Part shown: positions 48,843 to 57,802 of the stretch, piece after piece | How the letters are laid out: each line of letters opens with the position of its first letter | Position numbering within the stretch: position 1 is the first letter of the stretch | NCBI RefSeq assembly: GCF_020736365.1 | Contig: NZ_CP085988.1 | Span: 236,501 to 300,500 of the forward strand | Source: Clostridium sp. M62/1 | Lineage (GTDB): Bacteria; Bacillota; Clostridia; Lachnospirales; Lachnospiraceae | Direction of reading: 5' to 3' | DNA: 64,000 bases | Notes under the pieces: generated by a model | Told to the model about the DNA's origin: nothing | The model's input: the letters and a program-made list of their open reading frames with translations, nothing else | Databases searched by the model: none | Translations under genes and position numbers: made by a program

Positions 48843-49517
48843 ATGTCAAAAATGATTTTGATTATAGAGGATGAAGAATCCATTCAGAACATTATCAAGG
48901 CGTTCCTGGAGGACGCCGGCTACACGGTGGTTCTGGCTGCTGATGGCCTGGAAGGGATCGAACAGTTCCGGGCGAACAAGCCTGACCTGGTGCTTCTGGA
49001 TTTAATGCTCCCGAAAATTGACGGCTTTGCTGTGTGCGAAATCCTGCGGAAAGAGAGCCGTGTTCCCATCATCATGCTCACCGCATTGGATGATGAGGAC
49101 AGCCAGATGAAGGGCTTTGACGCTCTGGCTGATGATTACATCACCAAGCCCTTTTCCATGCCGGTTGTGATGAAGCACATCGAAGCGGTGCTGCGTCGGG
49201 CCGAACAGGGCGGCGCTGCACCCAATACCGTGATCCGCTATAAGGAAATCACGGTGGATACGGACAGCCTTACCGTCCTTGTTGGAACAGGAAGCGTTTC
49301 CCTGACCACCAGGGAATTTGAGATTTTGAAGCTCCTTCTGGAGAACCAGGGCCGGGTGGTGTCCAGGGAAAGACTGCTGGATACGGTTTGGGGCTACGAC
49401 TATATTGGCGACGAAAAAATCGTAAACACCCACATCAAGAATATCCGCAAGAAGCTGGGTGTGGACTACATAGAAACCATGAGAGGGGCGGGATATAAAA
49501 TTGAGAAGGAAGATTAG
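48843..49517 (+). CDS. OmpR-family response regulator
   Basis: 224 residues. Receiver domain with phosphoacceptor Asp53 (LVLLDLMLPK), acidic pair EDEE near the start and Lys in YITKPF; winged-helix DNA-binding domain at about 130-222 (LTTREFEILKLLLENQGRVV, VNTHIKNIRKKLG). GGAGGTGCAAGCA precedes the ATG. It overlaps the kinase gene by 17 bp. It probably binds the AACTCCACC repeats and activates its own operon and the ABC operon. Confidence 0.93.
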   Translation: MSKMILIIEDEESIQNIIKAFLEDAGYTVVLAADGLEGIEQFRANKPDLVLLDLMLPKIDGFAVCEILRKESRVPIIMLTALDDEDSQMKGFDALADDYITKPFSMPVVMKHIEAVLRRAEQGGAAPNTVIRYKEITVDTDSLTVLVGTGSVSLTTREFEILKLLLENQGRVVSRERLLDTVWGYDYIGDEKIVNTHIKNIRKKLGVDYIETMRGAGYKIEKED

Positions 49518-50877
49518 TCAAAGCATCCGGGCCAAAACCTTTCTCAGTATGCTGGCGCTGCTGGTGGTCTGCTGCATTATCATTTACGGCATGGTGATGA
49601 TTTTCCTGCCGAGAAATTACCATACGGAGCTGGAAGGACAAGTCACTTCCGATTTTTATGACTTGGTGGAGGTTCTGGAGCGGAATGGCTGGGAGGCCAG
49701 TTCGGACAGTCTGATGGAATTTTCCATGACGAACAACGCCTCGGTGGAAGTCAACGATAATTATGGGAATAATCTGTTCTCCGTGAATTTTGCCGACATG
49801 GAGAACCTGGACACTTCTGCTCCCTCTATGAGCTGTTCCGCTACATTCCAGCAGGGCGGCCAAACCTACCATGTATTTGCCAATGCCGCCCTGGTCGCGG
49901 TGGCGCAGTCCTATGACATCCTGCTGAAGCTCATCCCCTTTATTGCCGTTGTGATTCTATTGATCTCCGTCATTGGGGCGGTGGTTTGTTCCCGGTATTA
50001 CTCCAAGCCGCTGGTCAGTATCAGCAATGTGGCAAAGCGGATGACCACCCTGGACATGACCTGGAAGTGTGAAGTCAACCGAAAAGACGAGATCGGTGTG
50101 CTGGCCGCCAGCCTGAATGAAATGGCCCAGCGTTTGAGCGATACGATGGACAGCTTGAAGGCGGCAAACTGGCAGTTAAAGAAAGATATTGAGCGGGAAC
50201 GGGAACAGGAAAAGCAGCGCGTGGAATTTTTCACCGCTGTCTCCCATGAGCTGAAAACCCCCATCGCCATCATCAAGGGGCAACTGGAGGGCATGATCTA
50301 TCAGGTAGGCGAATATAAAGACCGCGATACTTACCTGCGCCGATGCATGAAAACCACCAATGACATGGAGGCGCTGGTCAAGGAGATCCTGTCGGCGGCC
50401 CGGATGGGCGGCAGCGATTTCCACCTGGAGCGCACCGACCTGGACATCAGCCAAATGCTGCGAAAGGTCTGCCAGCAGTTCCGTGGCCGGATGGAGGACA
50501 AGCAAATCGAGCTTCGCATGGACATCCAGCCGGAATACCACTACCAGGGGGACCGGCGGCTCATGGAGAAGGTGTTCACCAATGTGATCGGGAACGCCGT
50601 GGCTTATTCGCCGGTGGGCGCGGTGATTACTGTCACCCAAAAGGACGAGGTGTTTTCCGTGGAGAATACCGGCGTCCACATTGCCGAGGAAGATTTGGAG
50701 CGTATCTTCACGCCATTTTACCGGGTGGACAAATCCCGGAACCGGAACAGCGGCGGCAGTGGCCTGGGGCTGTATATCACCAAAACCATCTTGGATCACC
50801 ATGGAATACAGCACAGCATGGTGAATACGGAGGATGGAGTACGATTTACGACTATCTTCCCGAAGGCAGCAATGTAG
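49501..50877 (+). CDS. Sensor histidine kinase
   Basis: 458 residues from TTG 49501. Two membrane helices (about 14-35 and 142-163) enclose a roughly 105-residue extracellular sensor, followed by HAMP, H-box with His249 (AVSHELKTPIAII), and an ATPase domain with NVIGNAVAYSP, FTPFYRVDKSRNRNSGGSG and GLGLYITK. The extracytoplasmic loop suggests sensing of an external peptide or antibiotic, as with other kinases paired with FtsX-type ABC transporters. It is coupled to the regulator gene. Confidence 0.93.
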   Translation: MRRKISQSIRAKTFLSMLALLVVCCIIIYGMVMIFLPRNYHTELEGQVTSDFYDLVEVLERNGWEASSDSLMEFSMTNNASVEVNDNYGNNLFSVNFADMENLDTSAPSMSCSATFQQGGQTYHVFANAALVAVAQSYDILLKLIPFIAVVILLISVIGAVVCSRYYSKPLVSISNVAKRMTTLDMTWKCEVNRKDEIGVLAASLNEMAQRLSDTMDSLKAANWQLKKDIEREREQEKQRVEFFTAVSHELKTPIAIIKGQLEGMIYQVGEYKDRDTYLRRCMKTTNDMEALVKEILSAARMGGSDFHLERTDLDISQMLRKVCQQFRGRMEDKQIELRMDIQPEYHYQGDRRLMEKVFTNVIGNAVAYSPVGAVITVTQKDEVFSVENTGVHIAEEDLERIFTPFYRVDKSRNRNSGGSGLGLYITKTILDHHGIQHSMVNTEDGVRFTTIFPKAAM

Positions 50878-51089
50878 GAGCAGTCCTCTGTTTGTGCGCT
50901 ATCTGGCGGCAGGGAAATCTTAGCCTCAGACTGTTCGAAAAACAGCATTGGTTTGGTATTAACATATTTGATATAGAGCGAGAAATTTTATAGCCTGCTC
51001 TTAGAGATTTTAGACCTCTCTGGTAGAATTGGGAGCTTTAATTTGGTATAATCCAAGAGACAAATTGGGACTTATAAGGAAAGGATAAT

Positions 51090-51629
51090 ATGAAAGGGTT
51101 TGAGCGAAAAAATCAATTATTTTCCCTTTGCGGATTGAATTGTGGGTTATGCCCCATGTTTTTGGGAAAGCATTGTGGCGGTTGCGGGAACGGTAATCAA
51201 TCGTGCGGAATTGCTAAGTGTAGCCTTGAACATGGTAAGATTGAATACTGCTACGAATGTGAAAGTTATCCATGTGAAAAATATCGGTATATTGATAAAT
51301 ATGATTCTTTTATAACTCATAAACGCCAGAAAGCAGACTTGAAACTGATACAGGACATTGGTGTTGAGCAGTATAATTTTCAACAACGAGAAAAAATACA
51401 GATTCTTTCTCATTTACTTGCTAACTATAATGACGGTCGTAGGAAGAATTTCTTCTGTGTAGCAGTCAATTTGTTAGAGCTTTCAGAATTACAAGAAGCT
51501 ATGAAACAAATACAACATAATGATGAGTTGTCTGTTTTGTCCATCAAAGAACAATGTTCATATATAGTTGATATACTTCAAAAAATTGCTGATAGAAGAA
51601 ATATAGAGTTAAAACTTGTTAAAAAGTAG
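51090..51629 (+). CDS. DUF3795-like cysteine-rich protein
   Basis: 179 residues. The N-terminal half has many cysteines (LCGLNCGLCPMFLGKHCGGC, then CGIAKCSLEH, CYECESYPCEKY), the DUF3795 pattern, probably metal-binding. The C-terminal half is helical. AAGGAAAGGATAAT precedes the ATG, with TATAAT at 51047-51052. AT-rich, inserted between the kinase and the ABC genes, with its own terminator, so it is probably independent cargo. Confidence 0.8.
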   Translation: MKGFERKNQLFSLCGLNCGLCPMFLGKHCGGCGNGNQSCGIAKCSLEHGKIEYCYECESYPCEKYRYIDKYDSFITHKRQKADLKLIQDIGVEQYNFQQREKIQILSHLLANYNDGRRKNFFCVAVNLLELSELQEAMKQIQHNDELSVLSIKEQCSYIVDILQKIADRRNIELKLVKK

Positions 51630-51681
51630 TTTGTAAATCCTAAGTTGTCGGGATAGATAATCGAATAAATTTATTCTATAC

Positions 51682-51720
51682 AGCCGAGAGGTTTTCCTTA
51701 CGAAAGTCCCTCGGCTTTTT
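51682..51720 (+). terminator. Terminator after the DUF3795 gene
   Basis: AGCCGAGAGG (51682-51691) pairs with CCCTCGGCT (51708-51716, one bulge), then six T. Confidence 0.75.
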
Positions 51721-51733
51721 TGCACCCTATCGC

Positions 51734-51776
51734 CAACTCCACCTAAAAAATATCTCAACTCCACCTCAACTCCACC
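51734..51776 (+). promoter_or_regulatory. Operator repeats upstream of the ABC transporter operon
   Basis: CAACTCCACC at 51734, 51756 and 51767: steps of 22 and 11 bp, so all on one helical face. CTTCGTAGTGTACCATAA follows and aligns with the promoter at 48809-48822. Same regulator as for the two-component genes is inferred. Confidence 0.65.
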
Positions 51777-51869
51777 TTCGTAGTGTACCATAAGGGTGTT
51801 CCCAGCAGACGGGGACACCACCGGGGCGGGAAACAGACCCGGCGAAAAAATACGTTAGGAGGTACACAA

Positions 51870-51917
51870 GTGAACCCACTGGTTTTACGCAAAGGAAATG
51901 AGGTGGCCGTGAGATGA
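51870..51917 (+). CDS. Possible 15-residue leader peptide
   Basis: GTG start with GGAGG at 51859-51863, coding VNPLVLRKGNEVAVR; the stop overlaps the permease ATG (ATGA). It could couple translation of the permease, whose own ribosome site is modest. Could also be chance. Confidence 0.3.
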   Translation: MNPLVLRKGNEVAVR

Positions 51918-53251
51918 ACCTGTGCAAACGGGCCTGCCTGTATTCCATCCGCAAAAAGGGCAAGACCTTCACACTGCTGGCGTTTCTGCTGGTTATGGCT
52001 ACGTTAATGCTGACCTGCCTCTCCATTCAATCGGCCACAGAAACGGCCAACGCCAATATTAAAAAAGCCCTGCTGGGCTATTTCACCATCAACGCCAAGA
52101 CGCTGGAAAACGGCATCCCGGAGGATACGGTGAGCCAGATTCTTGATGTGGATGGTTTGAGCGGCAGGTACACCCTGCGCTCCTATACCTACGCTACTTA
52201 TTTTGACGCAGACGGGAACCTTCTGGAGATCAACACCGAGGGCGCTGCCCAGGTGCCGGAGGGCTATGAGAACGCCGGACGGGTGGTGGCAAACTCCAAT
52301 TCTCAGGAGGACAGCTATTTCACCGATGGCGGCTTTGAGATGGTGGAGGGCAACCCCATCACCACCGAAACCGGCAGCCAGGTGTTGATCCATGAGAAGT
52401 TCGCCCAGCGCAACGGCCTGTCTGTGGGCGACACCATGCTGCTGGGGAATGTGGAGAACAAAGATAAGACCATTCCCGTGACGGTGGCCGGGATCTTCAC
52501 CAACACCGAGGAACAGGATTCCATCGGCATGGCCCCGTCCTATGACCTTTACGATAACATCGTTTTCACCGACCTCTCCACCGCCTCTTTCCTGCTCTAC
52601 GGCACGGAGGGCACCACCAATGTCCAGTACGGGGATTTCTATGTAAACGACCCGGACGAGCTGGAGCGCATTATGACCGATGTGCAGGAATTGGATGGCG
52701 TGGATTGGGAGAGCTGCACCCTGACCCGCTACGACAACGACTATCAGAACGCCAAGGAATCCTTGGAGGGCTTGCAGAACATCGTCTTTATCGCCATTGC
52801 AGTGGTATCGGTGATCTGTTTCCTGGTGCTGGCCCTGTTCCTGACGCTGCGGCTCCGTGGGCGAATCCATGAAACCGGCGTCTATCTGGCAATGGGCATT
52901 TCCAAAGGCTCGGTGCTGATGCAATATCTGCTGGAAGTGATCCTTGTGGCGGCCATCGCCCTGGTGATCTCCTTCGGCACCAGCACAGCCATTTCCCATC
53001 AGATTGGGAGCAGCCTGCTCTCCCAGGTGACAAGCGAAACCTATGAAACGGTGGACTTGACCGGGGAAAGCGAAGCTGCCCAAGAACCTACCGAGGATTT
53101 GGGCCTTGCCGAGATCGAGGTGGCTGTTTCCGCTGAGGATTACGCATTGGTGTGGGCTTTCGGTATGGTGCTGTGTGTGGCCTCTACCGCACTGGCAGCC
53201 TATCCCATTATGAAGATGAAGCCCAAGAGTATCTTGTCGCAAATGAGTTAA
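51914..53251 (+). CDS. FtsX/MacB-like ABC transporter permease
   Basis: 445 residues. An N-terminal membrane helix (about 19-38), a large extracytoplasmic domain (about 40-280) and three C-terminal helices (about 290-310, 335-360, 412-432), the MacB/FtsX layout. IVFIAIAVVSVICFLVLALF and MGISKGSVLMQYLLEVILVA match the family. It is the most divergent of three permeases in the operon and would assemble with the ATPase at 55876. Confidence 0.88.
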   Translation: MNLCKRACLYSIRKKGKTFTLLAFLLVMATLMLTCLSIQSATETANANIKKALLGYFTINAKTLENGIPEDTVSQILDVDGLSGRYTLRSYTYATYFDADGNLLEINTEGAAQVPEGYENAGRVVANSNSQEDSYFTDGGFEMVEGNPITTETGSQVLIHEKFAQRNGLSVGDTMLLGNVENKDKTIPVTVAGIFTNTEEQDSIGMAPSYDLYDNIVFTDLSTASFLLYGTEGTTNVQYGDFYVNDPDELERIMTDVQELDGVDWESCTLTRYDNDYQNAKESLEGLQNIVFIAIAVVSVICFLVLALFLTLRLRGRIHETGVYLAMGISKGSVLMQYLLEVILVAAIALVISFGTSTAISHQIGSSLLSQVTSETYETVDLTGESEAAQEPTEDLGLAEIEVAVSAEDYALVWAFGMVLCVASTALAAYPIMKMKPKSILSQMS

Positions 53252-53266
53252 GGAGGTGCAGGCGAT

Positions 53267-54541
53267 ATGAATTTAGGAATACGAGCGATTTTATATAGCG
53301 CACGGAAGTGGAAAAAGACCTTGCTGGTATTCTTCTTGCTTCTGACTATTACCACTTTGGTGTTATCCGGGCTGGCGATTGCCGATGCCCAGGAGGAACA
53401 GGCTGAGGAACTGCGTGGAACTACCGGGGCCAGCTTTACGGTGGAGAGAAATTTATCCACTGGTGGTTGGACAAGTGGCGCTCATGGTTCTTATAGTACG
53501 CAGGAATTTGTATCTGAGGAAATGCTTCAGGAAATTGCGTCAGTAGACGGGATTGCCGGATATGATGCTTCGATTGTTTCCATGCCTACTTTATATAGTA
53601 ATGGAAAAACACTTGTCACAGACACGCCAGCCCTCATTTTTTATGTTTTTGGCTCTATGAATACAGAGTATAATGATTTGTTTGTATCCGGGCGTTTTGA
53701 ATTGGTGGAAGGTTCTCATATCACAGATGATATGCCAAATGGTATCATCCTCAATAAAGAACGTGCTGAACTAAATGGGGTAAAGATAGGCGATAAGGTT
53801 TCCGGTATTATTGATTCTTATTCGGACGATCCGGAAATTGAGATGGAAGTAGTCGGGCTTTTTGACATTGTGGTGGATAAGGATGATGAAGCCACTATGT
53901 ATGACGATTCCACGATGTGGGATTATACTGACTATGCCTTTTGTAGTATTGACGCTATGAAGGCAATGGCTGTGAATTATGAAGATGGCAATAAAACACG
54001 CGAAGCGGATTTCTATGTTTCGGATGCCGCTGAGCTGAACAATATCATAGAAGAAGTGAAAAATATTTCTTCAATTAACTGGGACAACTTTATTATCACA
54101 GCCAACGATGAAGTATATCAGAATATTTCCTCTGCTTTATCGGATACCAACACTTTAATTACTACGATGATTGTCATCATTACTGCTGTGAGCATGGTGC
54201 TGATTATCCTGATCCTCTCCATGTCCATCCGCAGCCGGAAACGGGAAACCGGGATTTTGCTGGCGGTGGGGATTGCCAAGCCTGCGGTGATTCTCCAGTA
54301 TGTGTTGGAAACCCTGCTGATCGCAGTGGTGGCCTTCCCGCTGGCCTACCTCTCCAGCAAACAGGTGGCTGGCACCCTGGGGACGCTGTTCGGCAAGGCA
54401 GCCGAGAATGTCATCGTCACGCCAGAGCATTTCCTGCTGGTGGCTATCGTGGGCAGTATCCTGCTGGTTGCGGCAGTGCTGGTGTCCAGTATCTCAACCA
54501 TGCGGTTGAAGCCCAAGCAGATTTTGTCGCAGATGGAGTAA
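53267..54541 (+). CDS. FtsX-like ABC transporter permease, tandem paralogue 1
   Basis: 424 residues with the same layout: N-terminal helix (KKTLLVFFLLLTITTLVLSG), an extracytoplasmic domain and three C-terminal helices, including RETGILLAVGIAKPAVILQY. AAGGAGGTGCAGGCG precedes the ATG. Ends and much of the outer domain are very similar to the following gene; the middle (about residues 105-130 and 230-290) has diverged. Tandem duplication with later specialisation is likely. Confidence 0.9.
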   Translation: MNLGIRAILYSARKWKKTLLVFFLLLTITTLVLSGLAIADAQEEQAEELRGTTGASFTVERNLSTGGWTSGAHGSYSTQEFVSEEMLQEIASVDGIAGYDASIVSMPTLYSNGKTLVTDTPALIFYVFGSMNTEYNDLFVSGRFELVEGSHITDDMPNGIILNKERAELNGVKIGDKVSGIIDSYSDDPEIEMEVVGLFDIVVDKDDEATMYDDSTMWDYTDYAFCSIDAMKAMAVNYEDGNKTREADFYVSDAAELNNIIEEVKNISSINWDNFIITANDEVYQNISSALSDTNTLITTMIVIITAVSMVLIILILSMSIRSRKRETGILLAVGIAKPAVILQYVLETLLIAVVAFPLAYLSSKQVAGTLGTLFGKAAENVIVTPEHFLLVAIVGSILLVAAVLVSSISTMRLKPKQILSQME

Positions 54542-54557
54542 AGGAGGCACAGGCAAT

Positions 54558-55835
54558 ATGAATTTAGGGATACGAGCAATTTTATACAGCGCACGGAAAT
54601 GGAAAAAGACGCTGTTGGTGTTCTTCCTGCTCCTGGCTATTACCACCCTGGTGCTTTCCGGGCTGGCGATTGCCGACGCCCAGGAGGAACAGGCTGAGGA
54701 ACTGCGGGGTGTGACGGGAACCAGTTTTACCGTGGAACGAAACCTATCTACCGGAGGTTGGACAAGCGGCAATGGCGGCTCATATAGCACTCAGGAATTT
54801 ATTTCAGATGAAATGCTTCAGGAGATTGCCTCAGTAGACGGGATTGCCGGATATGATGCCTCGATTGTTTCCATGCCTTATTACTTCAAGGAAACGGGCG
54901 ACAGCGTGGTTACAACGGGCTACACCAACAGTTTTTATACCTATGGCTCTATCAATACGGAGTATAACGATTTATTCGTATCAGGACGATTTGAATTGGT
55001 TGAAGGGTCCCATATCACAGAGGATATGACCAATGGCCTTATCATCAGCCGGGAACGTGCCGAACAGAATGGACTGGAAGTCGGCAGCAAAGTTGTTGGA
55101 ATCAATGACCCTTATACCGATGATCCCGAAGTGGATATGGAAATTGTGGGGATTTTTGAAGTAGTGGCTGACAAGAACGATGAGGCCACAATGTATGATG
55201 CGTCTACCATGTGGGATTTTTCCAACTATGCCTTTTGTAGCAAAGCTGCGATGGAGGCAATGTGTGTAAATTATGGTGATGGCAACAAAATTCAAGAGGT
55301 AGATTTCTATGTAACTGACGCAGCACAGTTAGAGAGCGTGATAAACGAAGTACAGAGCATTTCTTCTATCAACTGGAACAACTTTATTGTTATAGCCAAC
55401 GATGAAGTGTATCAGAACATTTCAAGTTCTCTCTCTGACACAACCGCTTTGGTTACGACGCTGATTATTGTCATTACTGCTGTGAGCATGGTTTTGATAA
55501 TTCTCATTCTCTCCATGTCCATCCGCAGCCGCAAAAGAGAAACCGGGATTTTGCTGGCGGTAGGTATTGCCAAGCCTGCGGTCATTCTCCAATATGTGCT
55601 GGAAACCCTGCTGATTGCAGTGGTGGCCTTCCCACTGGCGTACCTATCGAGCAAGCAGGTTGCCGGCGCCCTGGGTACGCTGTTCGGCAAAGCGGCGGAG
55701 AATGTCATCGTCACGCCGGAGCATTTCATACTGGTGGCTATCGTGGGCGGCGTTCTGCTGGTGGCGGCGGTGCTGGTGTCCAGTATCTCGACCATGCGGT
55801 TAAAGCCCAAGCAGATTTTGTCGCAGATGGAATAA
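54558..55835 (+). CDS. FtsX-like ABC transporter permease, tandem paralogue 2
   Basis: 425 residues. The first roughly 75 and last roughly 110 residues are almost identical to the preceding permease, also at DNA level, while central segments differ (for example YYFKETGDSVVTTGYTNSFY). This suggests duplication followed by gene conversion of the membrane parts. It ends RLKPKQILSQME like its neighbour. Two permeases of this type could form a heterodimer. Confidence 0.9.
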   Translation: MNLGIRAILYSARKWKKTLLVFFLLLAITTLVLSGLAIADAQEEQAEELRGVTGTSFTVERNLSTGGWTSGNGGSYSTQEFISDEMLQEIASVDGIAGYDASIVSMPYYFKETGDSVVTTGYTNSFYTYGSINTEYNDLFVSGRFELVEGSHITEDMTNGLIISRERAEQNGLEVGSKVVGINDPYTDDPEVDMEIVGIFEVVADKNDEATMYDASTMWDFSNYAFCSKAAMEAMCVNYGDGNKIQEVDFYVTDAAQLESVINEVQSISSINWNNFIVIANDEVYQNISSSLSDTTALVTTLIIVITAVSMVLIILILSMSIRSRKRETGILLAVGIAKPAVILQYVLETLLIAVVAFPLAYLSSKQVAGALGTLFGKAAENVIVTPEHFILVAIVGGVLLVAAVLVSSISTMRLKPKQILSQME

Positions 55836-55875
55836 GACCATCCACCCCCTAAAATAACGAAATGAGGTAATCACT

Positions 55876-56580
55876 ATGAGTATCATGGAAATCAAACAAG
55901 TGGGATATTCCTACGATAATAAAAAGAAAGTCTTAAAAGGCGTCAATGCCGAAATGGAACAGGGTAAACTCTACGCCATCCTGGGGCCTTCCGGCTGTGG
56001 CAAAACCACCCTGCTCTCCTTGATCGGCGGCCTGGACAGCCCCGGCAGCGGTCAAATCTACTTCGATGGGCAGGACATTGCCAAGACGGGGCTTTCCGAC
56101 CATCGGAAAAACCATGTGGCGTTTATCTTCCAGGCGTATAACCTCATTGACTACTTGACTCCTACGGAGAATGTGTCGCTGACTTCCAAGCTGCCGCCGC
56201 TGCCCATTTTGGAGCGGCTGGGGCTTACGAAAGAGGAATCGAAGCGCAATGTGCTGAAACTCTCCGGCGGCCAGCAGCAGCGGGTGGCTATCGCCCGTGC
56301 CCTGGCAAGCGAGGCCCCGGTGATCCTGGCCGATGAGCCTACCGGCAATCTGGACGAGGACACCGCCCAGGACATCACGGATATTCTCAAAGAGAGCGCC
56401 CACAAGATGAACAAGTGCGTGGTGGTCGTTACCCACTCCAATGAGCTGGCGAAGCAGGCCGATGTGGTGTTCCGGCTGAAAAAGGGTGAGCTGCAGGTGC
56501 TGGAGCGCGTTCAGGACGGAGCCGCCCAGCCCCAATCCCGCAGAAACAACGCTCCCCGCAGTGAAAGGAGGGCAAAATGA
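55876..56580 (+). CDS. MacB/LolD-type ABC transporter ATP-binding protein
   Basis: 234 residues. Walker [11 protein letters not shown]-loop [14 protein letters not shown], signature [15 protein letters not shown], Walker [12 protein letters not shown] and H-loop VVVTHSNE. It energises the FtsX-like permeases; with the upstream two-component system this is the usual Firmicute arrangement for sensing and resisting peptide antibiotics or lantibiotics. The Gln/Arg-rich tail is not conserved. 4-bp overlap with the next gene. Confidence 0.93.
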   Translation: MSIMEIKQVGYSYDNKKKVLKGVNAEMEQGKLYAILGPSGCGKTTLLSLIGGLDSPGSGQIYFDGQDIAKTGLSDHRKNHVAFIFQAYNLIDYLTPTENVSLTSKLPPLPILERLGLTKEESKRNVLKLSGGQQQRVAIARALASEAPVILADEPTGNLDEDTAQDITDILKESAHKMNKCVVVVTHSNELAKQADVVFRLKKGELQVLERVQDGAAQPQSRRNNAPRSERRAK

Positions 56581-56999
56581 TGGAGATAGACAGCAATCCA
56601 ATCACGAAACCCTCGAAAAAGGGAACGATCCTTTCCGCAGTTTTTTATGCTCTTGCGGCGGTGCTGCTGATTACAGCCTTTGTCTCTCTGGTGGCCTGCC
56701 ATCAAAATATCTCCCGGCAGCTTGAGCAGGGCGTCCCTGTGCAGGGAAATGAACTGGCTATTGTGAATCTTTATCTTACAAGCTGTGTGCAGTATTTCGC
56801 CCTTGCCGGTGCCATGGTGTTTTGCGGCAAGGCTGCCCGTAGGGTGCTGGCGATTCAGAGCGAAGTGCCGGTACAGGTTACTCCCTATATGCTCAATCCC
56901 CCGGTAGAGGCCACCGGTTCCGATTATGCCGAGGAAGTGGAGCCGGAGGAGGACGATACAGATTTTGAGGCTTGGGGATTTCGGGAAAAGGGAGAATAA
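56577..56999 (+). CDS. Small membrane protein at the end of the ABC operon
   Basis: 140 residues with two membrane helices (about 20-42 and 66-87) and an acidic C-terminus (YAEEVEPEEDDTDFEAWGF). No family recognised. The 4-bp overlap with the ATPase places it in the operon, perhaps as an accessory of the transporter. Confidence 0.7.
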   Translation: MMEIDSNPITKPSKKGTILSAVFYALAAVLLITAFVSLVACHQNISRQLEQGVPVQGNELAIVNLYLTSCVQYFALAGAMVFCGKAARRVLAIQSEVPVQVTPYMLNPPVEATGSDYAEEVEPEEDDTDFEAWGFREKGE

Positions 57000-57061
57000 T
57001 AAATCGACTGTAAAGTAGAATAGCACAGATTCTTTTTTATCGACATTGAGGGGGTGATAGT

Positions 57062-57571
57062 GTGGGAAATTTTGCAGTATTCGATTTATCAGAGTCCGGT
57101 GAAAAAATAGGCAGGAAACTTTTTGCCCTTCTCACAAGAACACAGCAAAAAGATCTGGAGCATTTTATTTCAGAAAGCAAAAATTCTGAATCTGATAGTG
57201 TCCTCTCGCCATGCTATCCTGCCTTTTATGGTCAGTATTCCATTTCCAAGCAATCGGATCAGCCAATGACGGAAATTCAAGAAGGCGATTTATATTTCTG
57301 CTTGGAGCAGCGCCTTGTTACTGTCCGAGGCCAGATAATTCCGCTGACAGTTAAGGAGTTTGAAATTTTTGCCTTACTTATACAAAATCCAAAACGGGTA
57401 TTCACCTATGAAATGCTTCTGGATTTAGTATGGCATGAGGACTACACCTACTATTCTCGGAAAGCAATTAACAACCATATAAGCAACCTGCGAAAGAAAA
57501 TCAGAATTGCTCCGGATCTGCCGGACTATGTAAAAAGCGTGTACGGTGTAGGCTATAAATTCGATATATGA
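57062..57571 (+). CDS. Stand-alone winged-helix regulator (Trans_reg_C)
   Basis: 169 residues from GTG 57062 with GAGGGGGTGATA upstream. The C-terminal half is an OmpR-type winged helix (LTVKEFEIFALLIQNPKRVF, AINNHISNLRKKIRI, VYGVGYKFDI). The N-terminal half is not a receiver domain: it is short, lacks the phosphoacceptor pattern and resembles no domain I know. It may be a constitutive or ligand-controlled regulator of the neighbouring operon. Confidence 0.8.
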   Translation: MGNFAVFDLSESGEKIGRKLFALLTRTQQKDLEHFISESKNSESDSVLSPCYPAFYGQYSISKQSDQPMTEIQEGDLYFCLEQRLVTVRGQIIPLTVKEFEIFALLIQNPKRVFTYEMLLDLVWHEDYTYYSRKAINNHISNLRKKIRIAPDLPDYVKSVYGVGYKFDI

Positions 57572-57577
57572 AAAAGG

Positions 57578-57615
57578 AAGCTGCAGAGCAATTAACAACT
57601 CTGCAGCTTTCTTTT
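57578..57615 (+). terminator. Terminator after the winged-helix gene
   Basis: Perfect 11-bp arms AAGCTGCAGAG (57578-57588) and CTCTGCAGCTT (57599-57609), then T-rich. Confidence 0.8.
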
Positions 57616-57628
57616 TGAAGATTTTTTA

Positions 57629-57727
57629 GCGTCCACAGGACGCGTGGCCGTCACCGAAGGTGGCGATCTTGGGGGCTTGGGGGCTATCCCTCAACAAGCA
57701 TTTTGGCCGGTGCAATCCGGCCAAAAT
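57629..57727. other. Hairpin-dense intergenic region
   Basis: Contains GCGTCC-ACA-GGACGC (57629-57643), a GTCACC/GGTGGC hairpin (about 57649-57663), the direct repeat GGGGGCTTGGGGGCT and a perfect 11-bp pair ATTTTGGCCGG (57700-57710) / CCGGCCAAAAT (57717-57727). The last could be a terminator for the convergent AraC gene; the remainder is unexplained. Confidence 0.45.
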
Positions 57728-57802
57728 CGCAAAACATGTATATGTTTGCATTGCTTGCCAATTTCTCGTACCCCGTATTTTCGCACTGCTTTCCCAAAGT
57801 AG

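Noticed and set aside
53267..55835. Assembly artefact producing two copies of one permease
   Set aside because: The central parts differ substantially in both DNA and protein, and each copy has its own ribosome site and stop.
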